DNA of 27,146 nt, taken from SZUA-181 sp964601765. GTDB taxonomy: Bacteria; Pseudomonadota; Zetaproteobacteria; Mariprofundales; Mariprofundaceae. How positions within the stretch are numbered: the stretch's first letter is position 1; every line of letters begins with the position of its first letter. The stretch spans positions 1 to 27,146 of the forward strand of contig CAZROR010000016.1 in NCBI GenBank assembly GCA_964601765.1, given 5' to 3'. Of the stretch, positions 7,523 to 15,505 are shown in pieces. The position numbers were made by a program, and so were the translations under genes. Below the pieces are notes generated by a model. It did not search any database. It saw nothing but the letters and a program-made list of their open reading frames with translations, and had not been told where the DNA came from.

Positions 7523-8148
7523 AGGCGCCTGAAGCGCAGGCGGACGCGGTATTTGCCACCAAAAATTGGAAACGGCTGGGCGCGGTGTACGGTCTGCATG
7601 GCTGCACGATCCAGAATGGCGTAGCCGGAACTGGCCAGAATCATGACGCCATCGGCCAGTCCCTTGCTGTTCAGTGCAAAGCCAAGCTCCACTTCGCCTT
7701 CAATGCCGCGCCTGCGGGCGCTTGCCGGATAGAACTTGTATGCCTCAAGCCGTGAGCGCACCAGCTCCCGTTTGTGGTGCTTGTCCTCCGACCTGCTGCC
7801 TGCTGTTGACCTGATGGTGTGCCTTGCCGATAGTATATCGTTTGTAGCCACCCTGGGCTGAACGCTGACGCCCTGTTCAACAGCCTTCGCGGGAGCATTG
7901 GCCCGGGGCTCTATTGTGGCTGGCTTTAATGCGGGAGCCGCGACCTTCTCACGGACATGCGCTGGCCTGGATATGGGTTGGGGTGCAGCCGTAGGCGCAG
8001 GCTTCTGCGGCTGGCTGCCAGCAACGGCTGGCGCCGCTGTAACCAGTTCGATGCTTACCTCGGCAGTTCGTATCGTGCCGGCAGGCAGGCTGAGCCTGTT
8101 CCAGACGTAGAAGATGAACAGGCCGTGGATGGCGGCACTTGCCGCCAT
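7519..8148 (-). CDS. tonB: TonB energy-transducing protein dedicated to the B12 receptor
   Basis: A TonB-family protein: a single N-terminal membrane helix (AAIHGLFIFYVW), a Pro/Ala/Lys-rich periplasmic linker (about residues 35-90) and a C-terminal TonB domain (YPASARRRGIEGEVELGFALNSKG; SSGYAILDRAAMQTV). It is 209 residues from the ATG at 8148, but that ATG has no ribosome binding site and lies at the edge of the membrane helix. The frame stays open upstream to a TGA, encoding an Arg/Ser-rich stretch. An ATT at 8187 has GGAGG eight bases upstream and would add 13 residues, including the usual positive cytoplasmic tail. exbB and exbD are not in this window. Confidence 0.88.
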   Translation of the reverse strand: MAASAAIHGLFIFYVWNRLSLPAGTIRTAEVSIELVTAAPAVAGSQPQKPAPTAAPQPISRPAHVREKVAAPALKPATIEPRANAPAKAVEQGVSVQPRVATNDILSARHTIRSTAGSRSEDKHHKRELVRSRLEAYKFYPASARRRGIEGEVELGFALNSKGLADGVMILASSGYAILDRAAMQTVHRAQPFPIFGGKYRVRLRFRRL

Positions 8149-8176
8149 CCAGAGCCACAGGGTGCTTGCTCTAGAA

Positions 8177-10075
8177 CTAGAACGAATAGCTCACGCCTCC
8201 ACGCACATTGATTTCCGGTGCCGGATAAAAGAAATTGGAGACACCGTAGGTACTGTACTTCCGGTTCAACAGGTTGGCCACGCGGACATATCCCTTGAGG
8301 TCTTTCATGCGGTATTCCGCAGAGATATCCATGACAAAATACGATGGGAGCTTCTGCCGTGTATTGGCCTGGTCACTGATTTGGAACGAGTTGCCGACAT
8401 AGGTGACATAGACGATGGTTGACAACCCTTCAGTCCAGTCCGCCTGCCAATTGCCTCCGGCGCGGTGCCTGGGCACGGCAGGAATGGTCTTTCCGTCAAA
8501 TGAGCCACCACGGAAATGTGCCTTGCTGTACGTGTAATTGGCCGACAGTTTCACCCATTCATGTGCATTCCAGTGTACGGATACCACCAGCACGTCATGG
8601 CGCGTCTTATTTGTGTAATTCTCGTTCGCAAACGTGGTTGGATTGTAGAATATTTCATTGTCCAGGTCGGCCCGGCTGGCGGACACCTCAAGCCCCGCAT
8701 CACCCAAGTTGTATTCGAGTCCTACGCCGTAGTGCCGGCCGGTCTGTGCCGTAAGCGTTGTAGTCACCGCCCCGGAAAAGGTGTTGAAATACTCATCCAG
8801 CAGCGGATTGCGGATCGAGCTTGCCACATTCAGCCGCAGTCTGAGCCCCTCGATGAGGCCGACGGATGCGCCCGCCTCCCAGGCATTGTCCCTGTTGGTC
8901 AGTACCTGAGCAGGTGTCTGGAAGGTGGTTTCCACGCGCTCGGAACGCCAGCCACCCGACAGGTCCCATCGGTTGCCCATGCCTCCCAGCTCGAGCAACC
9001 CGTAATAGCCGTCACGCTTTCGCTTCGTAATCGAGGATTTGGTTGAGCCGATACTGCCGTCTGTCCGGTCGATGTCCGCACCCGCAGTTAGCCGGAAACG
9101 AATCGTATCTGTACGGGAGAATGTCAGCCTCGGGCGCAGCGAACGGGTACGCAGCACAATGTCACTTGTTGAGCCGAAGTTCACAAATTCGGAGTGTGAT
9201 GTACGCCGGCGCACGCCACCGGCCAGATCCAGCTCCAGCCCGGCATCGGAAAACCAGTTGAGCCCGCCGTCCACATAGCTGTCCGTTGTGCGGCTGAAAT
9301 CCCGTGGCGATGTCGTCTGCCTGCGGTTGGCATTCAGTTTTGCCTCGCTGAGGCTGCCGGGCAGCCCCGCCCTGTCGCGGTGGTGATTTCCCTGTAGCCG
9401 CAAGCTGAGCCCGTTCGACAGGTCAAGCTCCGCACGCGCGCCGCCATCGGCCCGCTCGAACGTCGAGTTGTCTCTGTAGCCGTCCGTTTTGGAGCCGGAA
9501 AAGTTTGCTTCCACGCGGATGTTTCCGCTATCGGCACCGATGCGGCTGTGGCCGGCATAGGTGCCGAAGCTGCCACCCTCCAGGCTGATTTCCCCTCCGG
9601 TTTCAGGCACGCGCGTGATGATGTTGATAACGCCGCCAACCGCACCGTCGCCGTAAAGCACCGAGCCGCCGCCATGCACGATCTCGATGCGCTCAATCTG
9701 GTCAACGGGAATCTGCGTCCAGTCTACGCCCGAAAGATCGGGGCTGTTGATGCGGCGCCCGTCGATGAGCACTACGCTGTTCGCGGGCGCAGACTCGCCG
9801 AAGCCGCCGATGTCCACCTGTGATCTGGCGCCAACACCGGTGGTGTCCCGGACAATGATGTTGGCCTTGCCCTGTAGCAGGTCGACCACATTTTCGGCAT
9901 GGGATGCCTGAATGGCTTTCCGGTCGATGATGATCACCGGGCGTGATGATGCAATCGTCGGGGCCTTGGCCCTGCTGGCCGTGATGTTGATGGTGCCCAG
10001 GTCACTCTGGGCATGTACTACTGATATTGGGGCTGCCAAAAACAGCACCCATGCTGCTACCTGTTTATATCGCAT
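8177..10075 (-). CDS. btuB: TonB-dependent vitamin B12 outer-membrane receptor
   Basis: A 632-residue outer-membrane receptor. It has a signal peptide (MRYKQVAAWVLFLAAPISVVHA), then a TonB-box-like strand (GTINITASR). The plug domain (about 45-155) includes VVLIDGRRINSPDLSGVDWTQIP, IERIEIVHGGGSVLYGDGAVGGVINIITR. The barrel ends with the expected C-terminal aromatic (GGVSYSF). I use the ATG at 10075, preceded by AAGGA; the frame stays open upstream to 10276, but that part is riboswitch leader. Control by the cobalamin riboswitch just upstream makes B12 or a related corrinoid the most likely ligand. Its end lies close to tonB. Confidence 0.93.
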   Translation of the reverse strand: MRYKQVAAWVLFLAAPISVVHAQSDLGTINITASRAKAPTIASSRPVIIIDRKAIQASHAENVVDLLQGKANIIVRDTTGVGARSQVDIGGFGESAPANSVVLIDGRRINSPDLSGVDWTQIPVDQIERIEIVHGGGSVLYGDGAVGGVINIITRVPETGGEISLEGGSFGTYAGHSRIGADSGNIRVEANFSGSKTDGYRDNSTFERADGGARAELDLSNGLSLRLQGNHHRDRAGLPGSLSEAKLNANRRQTTSPRDFSRTTDSYVDGGLNWFSDAGLELDLAGGVRRRTSHSEFVNFGSTSDIVLRTRSLRPRLTFSRTDTIRFRLTAGADIDRTDGSIGSTKSSITKRKRDGYYGLLELGGMGNRWDLSGGWRSERVETTFQTPAQVLTNRDNAWEAGASVGLIEGLRLRLNVASSIRNPLLDEYFNTFSGAVTTTLTAQTGRHYGVGLEYNLGDAGLEVSASRADLDNEIFYNPTTFANENYTNKTRHDVLVVSVHWNAHEWVKLSANYTYSKAHFRGGSFDGKTIPAVPRHRAGGNWQADWTEGLSTIVYVTYVGNSFQISDQANTRQKLPSYFVMDISAEYRMKDLKGYVRVANLLNRKYSTYGVSNFFYPAPEINVRGGVSYSF

Positions 10076-10180
10076 GGTTTTCCTTCCTTCGCGCCCACCG
10101 CGCATTAATGTGATGTGGGCTGTGCTCGGAAGAACATGGCAGCGCAGGCGAAATACCATCGGAAACAGATTTTGCCAGAC

Positions 10181-10227
10181 GACCGGCCTCCCTCCGAGGC
10201 ACTTACCCGTGTTGCCGTGGGCCGGTC
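10181..10227 (-). promoter_or_regulatory. Alternative stem competing with the B12 box
   Basis: GACCGGCC inside the B12 box (minus strand of 10220-10227) is exactly complementary to GGCCGGTC (minus strand of 10181-10188). Formation of this eight-base-pair helix would break the aptamer. It is a plausible switch element between the aptamer and the btuB start 106 bases further on. There is no U-run after it, so a simple intrinsic terminator is not evident. Confidence 0.5.
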
Positions 10228-10403
10228 TCCTGGCTTGCCCTGTGTCGCCTTTATTCTGCCTTCCCATGCATGGCACAGTGGCGTGTAAACAAAGGTATCG
10301 GGCCTACAGTAGCGGGGGCTGCGCCGGACTTGGCTCGTTTACTGGAACCGCACCGGACTTCCCGTTTCACCCCTTGCGCAAGAATTGCGCGCGGGGCACC
10401 CAA
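10208..10403 (-). promoter_or_regulatory. Cobalamin riboswitch upstream of btuB
   Basis: Conserved blocks occur in the right order on the minus strand: GGTGCC at the 5' side, GGTGAAACGGGAAGTCCGGTG, TCCGGCGCAGCCCCCGCTACTG, GCCACTG, GGGAAGGC, and the B12 box AAGCCAGGAGACCGGCC (10221-10237). This is a canonical adenosylcobalamin aptamer in the leader of a B12 receptor gene. It should lower expression of btuB and the following cluster when B12 is plentiful. Confidence 0.95.
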
Positions 10404-10413
10404 GGCGGGGAGA

Positions 10414-10442
10414 ACTGTATGTGCTGGACATGTATCAGGCAA
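10414..10442 (-). promoter_or_regulatory. Candidate promoter for the riboswitch-btuB transcript
   Basis: On the minus strand, TTGCCT (10437-10442) and TACAGT (10414-10419) are 17 bases apart. The expected start point falls a few bases before the first conserved riboswitch helix. The position is right; the match to consensus is moderate. Confidence 0.5.
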
Positions 10443-10475
10443 GCGGGGGAAGCTGGATGTGTGGCGGCAGGCCAC

Positions 10476-11942
10476 TCAGGTGTCGATGCCGAGCTCTTCC
10501 CAGATGGCGTCAACACGCGCTTTTACGTCTTCGGACATGGCAATTGGCCGCCCCCATTCACGGTCGGTTTCGCCTTTCCACTTGTTCGTGGCATCGATGC
10601 CGGCTTTGGAGCCAACCCCGGCCACAGGCGAGGCAAAATCGAGATAATCGATCGGTGTATTTTCCACAACCGTAAAGTCACGCGCGGGGTCACAACGCGT
10701 AGAGATGGCCCAGATGACCTCGGGCCACGAGCGGCAGTCGATATCGTCGTCCACCACGATCACGAACTTTGTGTAGGTGAACTGCCTGAGATAGGACCAC
10801 ACACCAAACATCACGCGCCTGGCGTGGCCGGCATAGGCCTTTTTGATGGAGACCACGGCGACACGATATGAACATCCCTCCATGGGCAGATAGAAATCCA
10901 CGATTTCGGGAAACTGTTTCTGCAGGATAGGCACGAACACCTCATTAAAGGCCAGACCCAGCACAGCCGGCTCATCCGGCGGCTTGCCCGTATAGGTAGA
11001 GTGATAGATGGCATCCTCCCGCATGCTCATGCGCTCGACCGTAAACACCGGGAAGCACTCTACTTCGTTGTAATAGCCGGTGTGGTCACCAAATGGCCCT
11101 TCCTCGACGTACTCGTCGAGTGAGACGTGTCCCTCAAGCACGATCTCGGCCGATGCCGGCACCTTGAGTGGTACGCCGGCGCAATCGGTGAGCACGGTTT
11201 TGCCACCACGCAGGAGCCCTGCGAACTGGTACTCGGAGAGTGTATCCGGGATCGGGGTGACGGCGGCGAGAATCGTGGCGGGATCGGCACCGATGACAAC
11301 CGCGCACGGGAAGACCTTGTCCCCGGCCAGGCGGGCCTCGCGGTGATCCTGCGCGCCACCGCGGTGCTTCAGCCAGCGCATGATGAGCCTGTTCCTGCCG
11401 ATTGCCTGCTGCCGGTATATACCGAGGTTATGGCGCTCTTTGCTTGGGCCCCGGGTTACCACAAGCCCCCATGTAATCAGCGGTGCCGCATCCTCCGGCC
11501 AGCAGGTCTGGATGGGTAGCCGTGAGAGGTCCACCGCCTCACCCTCAAGCACCACCTGCTGCCAGGCTGCCTTCTTCACGGTCTTCGGGGCCATGTGCAT
11601 GACTCGCTTGAGCATTGGCGCCTTGCTCATGGCGTCACGAAAGCCCTGGGGTGGGTCGGGTGCTCTCAGATAGGCGAGCAGCTCGCCTACCTCGCGCAGC
11701 TCCGCAACGGATTCACGCCCGAGGCCCAACGCGATGCGCTCGGCCGTGCCGAACAGATTTGCAAGCACCGGCATGCGGCTGCCTTCGACGCGCTCGAATA
11801 GCAGTGCCGGACCACCAGCCCGCAGCGTGCGAGCCGAGATTTCGGTGATTTCAAGCGCTGGCCGGACGGGGACGGTAATGCGCCTGAGCAGGCCGCGCGT
11901 CTCGAGATCCGCGATAAAGGCCCGCAGATCAGGATAGCTCAT
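10476..11942 (-). CDS. ubiD: UbiD, 4-hydroxy-3-polyprenylbenzoate decarboxylase
   Basis: A 488-residue enzyme of ubiquinone synthesis that decarboxylates 3-polyprenyl-4-hydroxybenzoate, using the prenylated flavin made by UbiX. The whole length follows the E. coli UbiD pattern: RHNLGIYRQQAIGRNRLIMRWLKHRGGA near 190-215, EGPFGDHTGYYNEVE, DAIYHSTYTGKPPDEPAVLG, FVPILQKQFPEIVDFYLP, VIVVDDDIDCRSW and the C-terminal VENTPIDYLDFASPVAG...NKWKGET. The ATG overlaps the STAS gene stop as ATGA, so it is translated as part of the upstream regulatory operon. No ubiX is visible in the window. Confidence 0.96.
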   Translation of the reverse strand: MSYPDLRAFIADLETRGLLRRITVPVRPALEITEISARTLRAGGPALLFERVEGSRMPVLANLFGTAERIALGLGRESVAELREVGELLAYLRAPDPPQGFRDAMSKAPMLKRVMHMAPKTVKKAAWQQVVLEGEAVDLSRLPIQTCWPEDAAPLITWGLVVTRGPSKERHNLGIYRQQAIGRNRLIMRWLKHRGGAQDHREARLAGDKVFPCAVVIGADPATILAAVTPIPDTLSEYQFAGLLRGGKTVLTDCAGVPLKVPASAEIVLEGHVSLDEYVEEGPFGDHTGYYNEVECFPVFTVERMSMREDAIYHSTYTGKPPDEPAVLGLAFNEVFVPILQKQFPEIVDFYLPMEGCSYRVAVVSIKKAYAGHARRVMFGVWSYLRQFTYTKFVIVVDDDIDCRSWPEVIWAISTRCDPARDFTVVENTPIDYLDFASPVAGVGSKAGIDATNKWKGETDREWGRPIAMSEDVKARVDAIWEELGIDT

Positions 11943-12268
11943 GCGGACTCGGGGCTATCCACAATTTCAAACACGGTATCAAGCTTGGACAGGGCGAACA
12001 CATCACGCACGTTTTCAGTCAGGCCGGAAAGCACGAAGCGACCGCCCGTGCTGCGACTCCACTGCAGTCCCTCGACAAGTGTGGCGATGCCTGCCGAGTC
12101 CATGAAGTGAACACCGCTCAGGTCGATGTGGATCTCCTTGTAGCTGTCGTTCAGCAGGGGCTTCAGCCGTTCCCGCAGCTCAGGTGAGGTATGAATGTTG
12201 ACATCACCACGCAGGGCGAGCCGTACGCGGGATGCATCCTGTCGCTCTTCGTTAATCTCGATTTTCAT
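11939..12268 (-). CDS. STAS-domain anti-sigma factor antagonist
   Basis: A 109-residue single-domain STAS protein of the SpoIIAA/RsbV type. The phosphorylation site is present as HFMDSAGIATLVEG, with Ser near residue 58. The family acts in partner switching: unphosphorylated STAS binds the RsbW-like kinase, and phosphorylation releases it. The ATG has AGGGGAACAC upstream. It overlaps the upstream kinase by 17 bases and the downstream ubiD by four. No cognate sigma factor or PP2C phosphatase is in the window. Confidence 0.9.
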   Translation of the reverse strand: MKIEINEERQDASRVRLALRGDVNIHTSPELRERLKPLLNDSYKEIHIDLSGVHFMDSAGIATLVEGLQWSRSTGGRFVLSGLTENVRDVFALSKLDTVFEIVDSPESA

Positions 12269-12722
12269 CGTGTTCCCCTTTGAGATGCCGGACTAGCGTC
12301 CAGTCGTTGCCATCGGGCCTGGCTTTGTGATGAAACTCATCCATCACTGCGTCAATGAGGTGCAGGCCCAGGCCACCTGGCTGTACCTTTTCAAGATCCC
12401 TGCCCTGCAAGTCATGCTCATTCTGGATGGGGGGCGCGTAGTCACGAAAGACAAACTTCAGGGCATCTTCTTCGAGCTCTGCCGTCAGCTCAATGGTGCC
12501 GCAGTTGCCCTTGTAGCCATGCCGGTTGATGTTTGCGAACAGCTCGTCCACGGCGAGCACCATGCGGTTGGTCTGTACGTCATCCATGCCCACTCGTGCG
12601 CCCATGACCTCAACGACGGAGCGCAGAATATGGATGCAGTCGCAGGCGCTGTTAAGCGTGCAGCTCAGTCTGCTTGGTTCATGCGCGGACAAGGTTCCAT
12701 CTTCCTCCTGCGGGACAGGCAC
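12252..12722 (-). CDS. RsbW/SpoIIAB-like serine kinase (HATPase_c)
   Basis: A GHKL ATP-binding protein of 156 residues. The N-box is AVDELFANINRHGYKG, followed by KFVFRDYAPPI (D-box variant) and the lid/G-box PGGLGLHLIDAVMDEF. There is no dimerisation histidine, so it is not a classic histidine kinase but the anti-sigma-factor kinase type that phosphorylates STAS proteins. The GTG at 12722 gives the longest form. A TTG at 12692 preceded by GGAGGA is a serious alternative and would remove ten residues. It sits 45 bases after the hybrid kinase stop and overlaps the STAS gene. Confidence 0.88.
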   Translation of the reverse strand: MPVPQEEDGTLSAHEPSRLSCTLNSACDCIHILRSVVEVMGARVGMDDVQTNRMVLAVDELFANINRHGYKGNCGTIELTAELEEDALKFVFRDYAPPIQNEHDLQGRDLEKVQPGGLGLHLIDAVMDEFHHKARPDGNDWTLVRHLKGEHDENRD

Positions 12723-12767
12723 AGCCTATGCCATGCCGTATCGGGGAGCAATGCAGGTGGTTCCGGC

Positions 12768-14480
12768 TCAGGAAGGCTCGTCCAGCAGCAGCTGGATATG
12801 GCGTGCGAGAAGCTCCGGGCTTACGGGTTTGGCGATGATGGTATCGCATATGCCTTCATTGACTGCCGATTCGACCTGTCCATTGATGTCGTAGCCCGTC
12901 ATCAGGATGATGGGCGTGTCCGGAGACACTTCCCGCATGCGCGGCGCGGCACGGGCGCCGCCCATTTCAGGCATAATCATGTCCAGGATGACAACATGAA
13001 TGCCCCCCCGCCGGTTGACAAAGTGGTGCAGGGCCTGCTTGCCGTTCTGAGCTTCGATGACGTTGTATCCCATACTTCGCAGCGCTTCCGCCATGCTTTC
13101 CCGTACGGCGTCCTCATCATCAGCCAGGAGAATGTTTTTGCCCTGACCTGAAACCGTTTCGATGGGAAGCGTTATCTCGGTGCTTTGGTGGTCATCCGGC
13201 GCCAGGGGCAGGCAGATGCGGACTTCGCAGCCCTGGTTGACTCCTCTGCGGATGGAAAGAAAGCCGCCGCTCTGTTCGGCCAGCCCTTTTGCCATGGCAA
13301 GCCCCAGCCCGGTGCCCTTGCCTGGCGCCTTGGTCGTGAAGTAGGGGTCACAAGCCTTTCGTGCGACGTGTGGCGGCATACCTGCACCATTGTCCGCGAC
13401 TCTCAGACATGCATGTGTGCGGCCATGATGCTGGATGTGCTCAAGGCAGATAAGTATTTCGGGTGCCTCTGTCCGGTCAAGAGCATCCACGGCATTGTTG
13501 AGCAGGTTCAGTAGCGCCTGCTGAAGTTGGGTCGGATCCACGCGCACGGTTGTGCTTTCAGTGGTGATGTCCGCATGGACACGGATGTTTTCCGGCACGC
13601 TATCCCTGGCGAGCTTGAGTGTTTCCGCAATGAGTGGCGATAGCGGCGTGGGACGGGCATCCATGTGGCCTTTGCGCGCAAAGGAAAGCAGGGATCTGAT
13701 GTGTTCCACGGCCTGGAAGATAACCTGCTCCATGGCCGTAATCTTGCCAAGCATGTCGTCCGGGCTGGCGCCGTTGTCCAGCATTCGCCTGAGCAGGTAG
13801 GTGTTTCCCGACAGGCATGCCAGCATGTTGTTGAAATTGTGCGCGATGCCACCCGCAAGCGTGCCGACGACCTCCATTTTCTGGGCATGTTGCAGTTGCT
13901 GCTCAAGCGCACGCTGTACGGTAATATCTCTTTTGATGCTGACAAAATGAGTGATGCGGCCATCCTTGCGCACGGGCGCAGTGGTATATTCGGTTACGCC
14001 CGGATCTCCATTGCCATCCTTGCGCACCTCACACAGTTCCTCTCGCCATGTTTTCCTTTTGCGTACCACGCAGTCGAAAAAGCTGCGGCGCCATTCCCTG
14101 CCCGCGATGCGGGGTTCGAACTCCTCAATATAGCGGCCGATAACCTGTCTCTTGTCCGCTCCGACCATGCGGCAGAATGCCGCGTTGACGTACTCTATAC
14201 GACCGCGGCGGGTGGTGATAATAACACCTTCACCGAGCTGGTTCATGGCGCGGGCCAGAAGCGAGAGATCCTGTTCGATGCTGCTGACCTGTCTGCAAAG
14301 CGGCTGAACAACCCAGCGCCACAGGGGCCAGCAAACGATGAGGGAAAGAATGACGGGATCTGTAACAACAAGAAGCCAGGGTGGCGTGATTCTGTTCAGG
14401 CCCGTGGCAGTGAAAAGAAACATGATGAGAAACGCACCGCCCGCAACGATGGCCAGGATTCCCAGGGCGGCTCTCAACAA
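12768..14480 (-). CDS. Hybrid sensor histidine kinase with PAS and receiver domains
   Basis: A 570-residue membrane protein. Two N-terminal membrane helices (about 7-27 and 36-58) are joined by a short loop, so there is almost no periplasmic sensor. A PAS/PAC domain follows (about 75-190), then HisKA with the phospho-His 214 in GIAHNFNN, HATPase_c (N-box QALLNLLNNAVDAL, G-boxes VADNGAGMP and GKGTGLGLAMAKG), and a C-terminal receiver (LLADDED at 451-457, phospho-Asp 500 in VILDMIMPEMGG, LMTGY, AKP). The start is one of two adjacent TTG codons after GAGGTGA. A run of 12 C lies 24 bases upstream. It heads the regulatory genes leading into ubiD. Confidence 0.92.
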   Translation of the reverse strand: MLRAALGILAIVAGGAFLIMFLFTATGLNRITPPWLLVVTDPVILSLIVCWPLWRWVVQPLCRQVSSIEQDLSLLARAMNQLGEGVIITTRRGRIEYVNAAFCRMVGADKRQVIGRYIEEFEPRIAGREWRRSFFDCVVRKRKTWREELCEVRKDGNGDPGVTEYTTAPVRKDGRITHFVSIKRDITVQRALEQQLQHAQKMEVVGTLAGGIAHNFNNMLACLSGNTYLLRRMLDNGASPDDMLGKITAMEQVIFQAVEHIRSLLSFARKGHMDARPTPLSPLIAETLKLARDSVPENIRVHADITTESTTVRVDPTQLQQALLNLLNNAVDALDRTEAPEILICLEHIQHHGRTHACLRVADNGAGMPPHVARKACDPYFTTKAPGKGTGLGLAMAKGLAEQSGGFLSIRRGVNQGCEVRICLPLAPDDHQSTEITLPIETVSGQGKNILLADDEDAVRESMAEALRSMGYNVIEAQNGKQALHHFVNRRGGIHVVILDMIMPEMGGARAAPRMREVSPDTPIILMTGYDINGQVESAVNEGICDTIIAKPVSPELLARHIQLLLDEPS

Positions 14481-14504
14481 GTCACCTCTAGACAGGTGTC
14501 CTGC

Positions 14505-14516
14505 GGGGGGGGGGGG
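14505..14516. repeat. 12-bp homopolymer G/C tract in the hybrid kinase leader
   Basis: Twelve consecutive G on the plus strand (C on the transcribed strand) end 24 bases before the kinase start. It is the longest homopolymer I noticed in the window. Such tracts change length by slipped-strand replication. Here it lies outside the reading frame, so it could act only on transcription or the leader. Confidence 0.85.
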
Positions 14517-14537
14517 TAAATTCGGCCCTGGTTATCA

Positions 14538-14578
14538 TAATAGCCTGAGTGCGTAGACTATCATCATAACTTTGTCAA
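14538..14578 (-). promoter_or_regulatory. Weak promoter candidates for the hybrid kinase
   Basis: A perfect TTGACA (minus strand of 14573-14578) stands alone upstream, with only TACGCA at 17-base spacing. A TATTAT lies further down, nearer the C-tract, without a good -35. Which pair is used cannot be decided by eye. Confidence 0.3.
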
Positions 14579-14580
14579 GG

Positions 14581-14600
14581 CTGAGCTCGGCTGAGCTCGG
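14581..14600. repeat. Two tandem copies of a 10-bp repeat
   Basis: CTGAGCTCGG is repeated exactly twice, directly upstream of the TTGACA element of the hybrid kinase. Each copy contains the palindrome GAGCTC, one helical turn apart. Confidence 0.7.
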
Positions 14601-14821
14601 ATGAAATCCGCTGCTTCTGCGCAGCAGGAACAGCTGCCCTGTCAGCATGTCCAGGGATATCGATGAGGATTGCAAACAACAGGAACCACATCTGCCGCAC
14701 GGTTCAGGGATCGCCGCATACAATTTTGCCGGAGAGTGGTCGACGCAGAGACACCACGGCATTGTCTGTGCGCCGGATGCCGGACTCAGTGTGGCCATTT
14801 GCGTGCCGCGGTTCCTGTGCC
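14601..14821. other. Intergenic stretch between bioD end and kinase promoter region
   Basis: Open frames on both strands lack ribosome binding sites and recognisable protein patterns. No strong terminator for the biotin operon is obvious. Confidence 0.45.
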
Positions 14822-15505
14822 TTACCCCGGGGCAGTATGGAAGTCTGTTTCATCCATCATCCGCGTTACGGCCGGAAGGCTCATGCCATGTCGACAGCAG
14901 ATGAGATCCGTCGCGCCGAAGCGGGCCGTGATGGCCGCGGCATGCTGATCGAGCATCGCTTCACCGGCCGCATCAGCGTCGTTGACGACGATCCAGCGCG
15001 GCGCCCGCCCCATGCGACACAGCCTGTCGAGCGTGAGCAGGGCATGATTGATGCCGCCGAGGTGTGCGCGGATCACGAGCAATACTTCGCAGTCCGGCAT
15101 GTCTGCGAGCCAGTCGCAGACGAGATAGCCCGAAGTCAGCGGCACCATCAGGCCACCGACTCCTTCGATAAGGCTGAGGGCATGTGCGGCTGATTTTTCC
15201 GCACACCATCTGACAAGCGCTGCCGGCTCGATGGCTACGCCCTGCGATGCGGCCGCATAGGCCGGCGCCAGGGGCGCATCGAAGCTGTAGCGGTTGATGT
15301 ATGCAGCCGATATCTCCGGCAGCCCCTGAGCCTTCAGCAGCGCCGCAACATCCGCATTGACCTGATGCCTCTCACAGCCGCTGGCCACGGGCTTCAGGCC
15401 AATTACGTCTCTGCCCGCTGCCCGCAGCTCGCGCAGCAGTGATACCGTGACATGCGTTTTTCCGGCCCCGGTGTCCGTCGCCGTAATGAAAATCCTACGC
15501 GCCAT
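14822..15505 (-). CDS. bioD: Dethiobiotin synthetase
   Basis: A 227-residue ATP-dependent enzyme that closes the ureido ring of dethiobiotin from 7,8-diaminopelargonate and CO2. The P-loop is ATDTGAGKTHV (about residues 8-18). The conserved LKPVASGC and EGVGGLMVPL blocks are present, as is VIRAHLGGINHALLTLD. Length is normal. The ATG overlaps the bioC stop by 11 bases, so it is the last gene of the bioF-H-C-D run. Confidence 0.95.
   Translation of the reverse strand: MARRIFITATDTGAGKTHVTVSLLRELRAAGRDVIGLKPVASGCERHQVNADVAALLKAQGLPEISAAYINRYSFDAPLAPAYAAASQGVAIEPAALVRWCAEKSAAHALSLIEGVGGLMVPLTSGYLVCDWLADMPDCEVLLVIRAHLGGINHALLTLDRLCRMGRAPRWIVVNDADAAGEAMLDQHAAAITARFGATDLICCRHGMSLPAVTRMMDETDFHTAPG

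Noticed and set aside
9912..10871. Plus-strand open frame of 319 codons over the riboswitch and ubiD 3' end
   Set aside because: It is antisense to btuB, the riboswitch and ubiD and has no recognisable protein features.
14505..14516. Poly-G tract as a frameshifting site inside the kinase
   Set aside because: It lies upstream of the start codons, so slippage would not change the reading frame.
14535..14798. Minus-strand open frame of 87 codons between bioD and the hybrid kinase
   Set aside because: Cys-rich, but without a ribosome binding site or family match, and it ends within the kinase promoter region; treated as chance.
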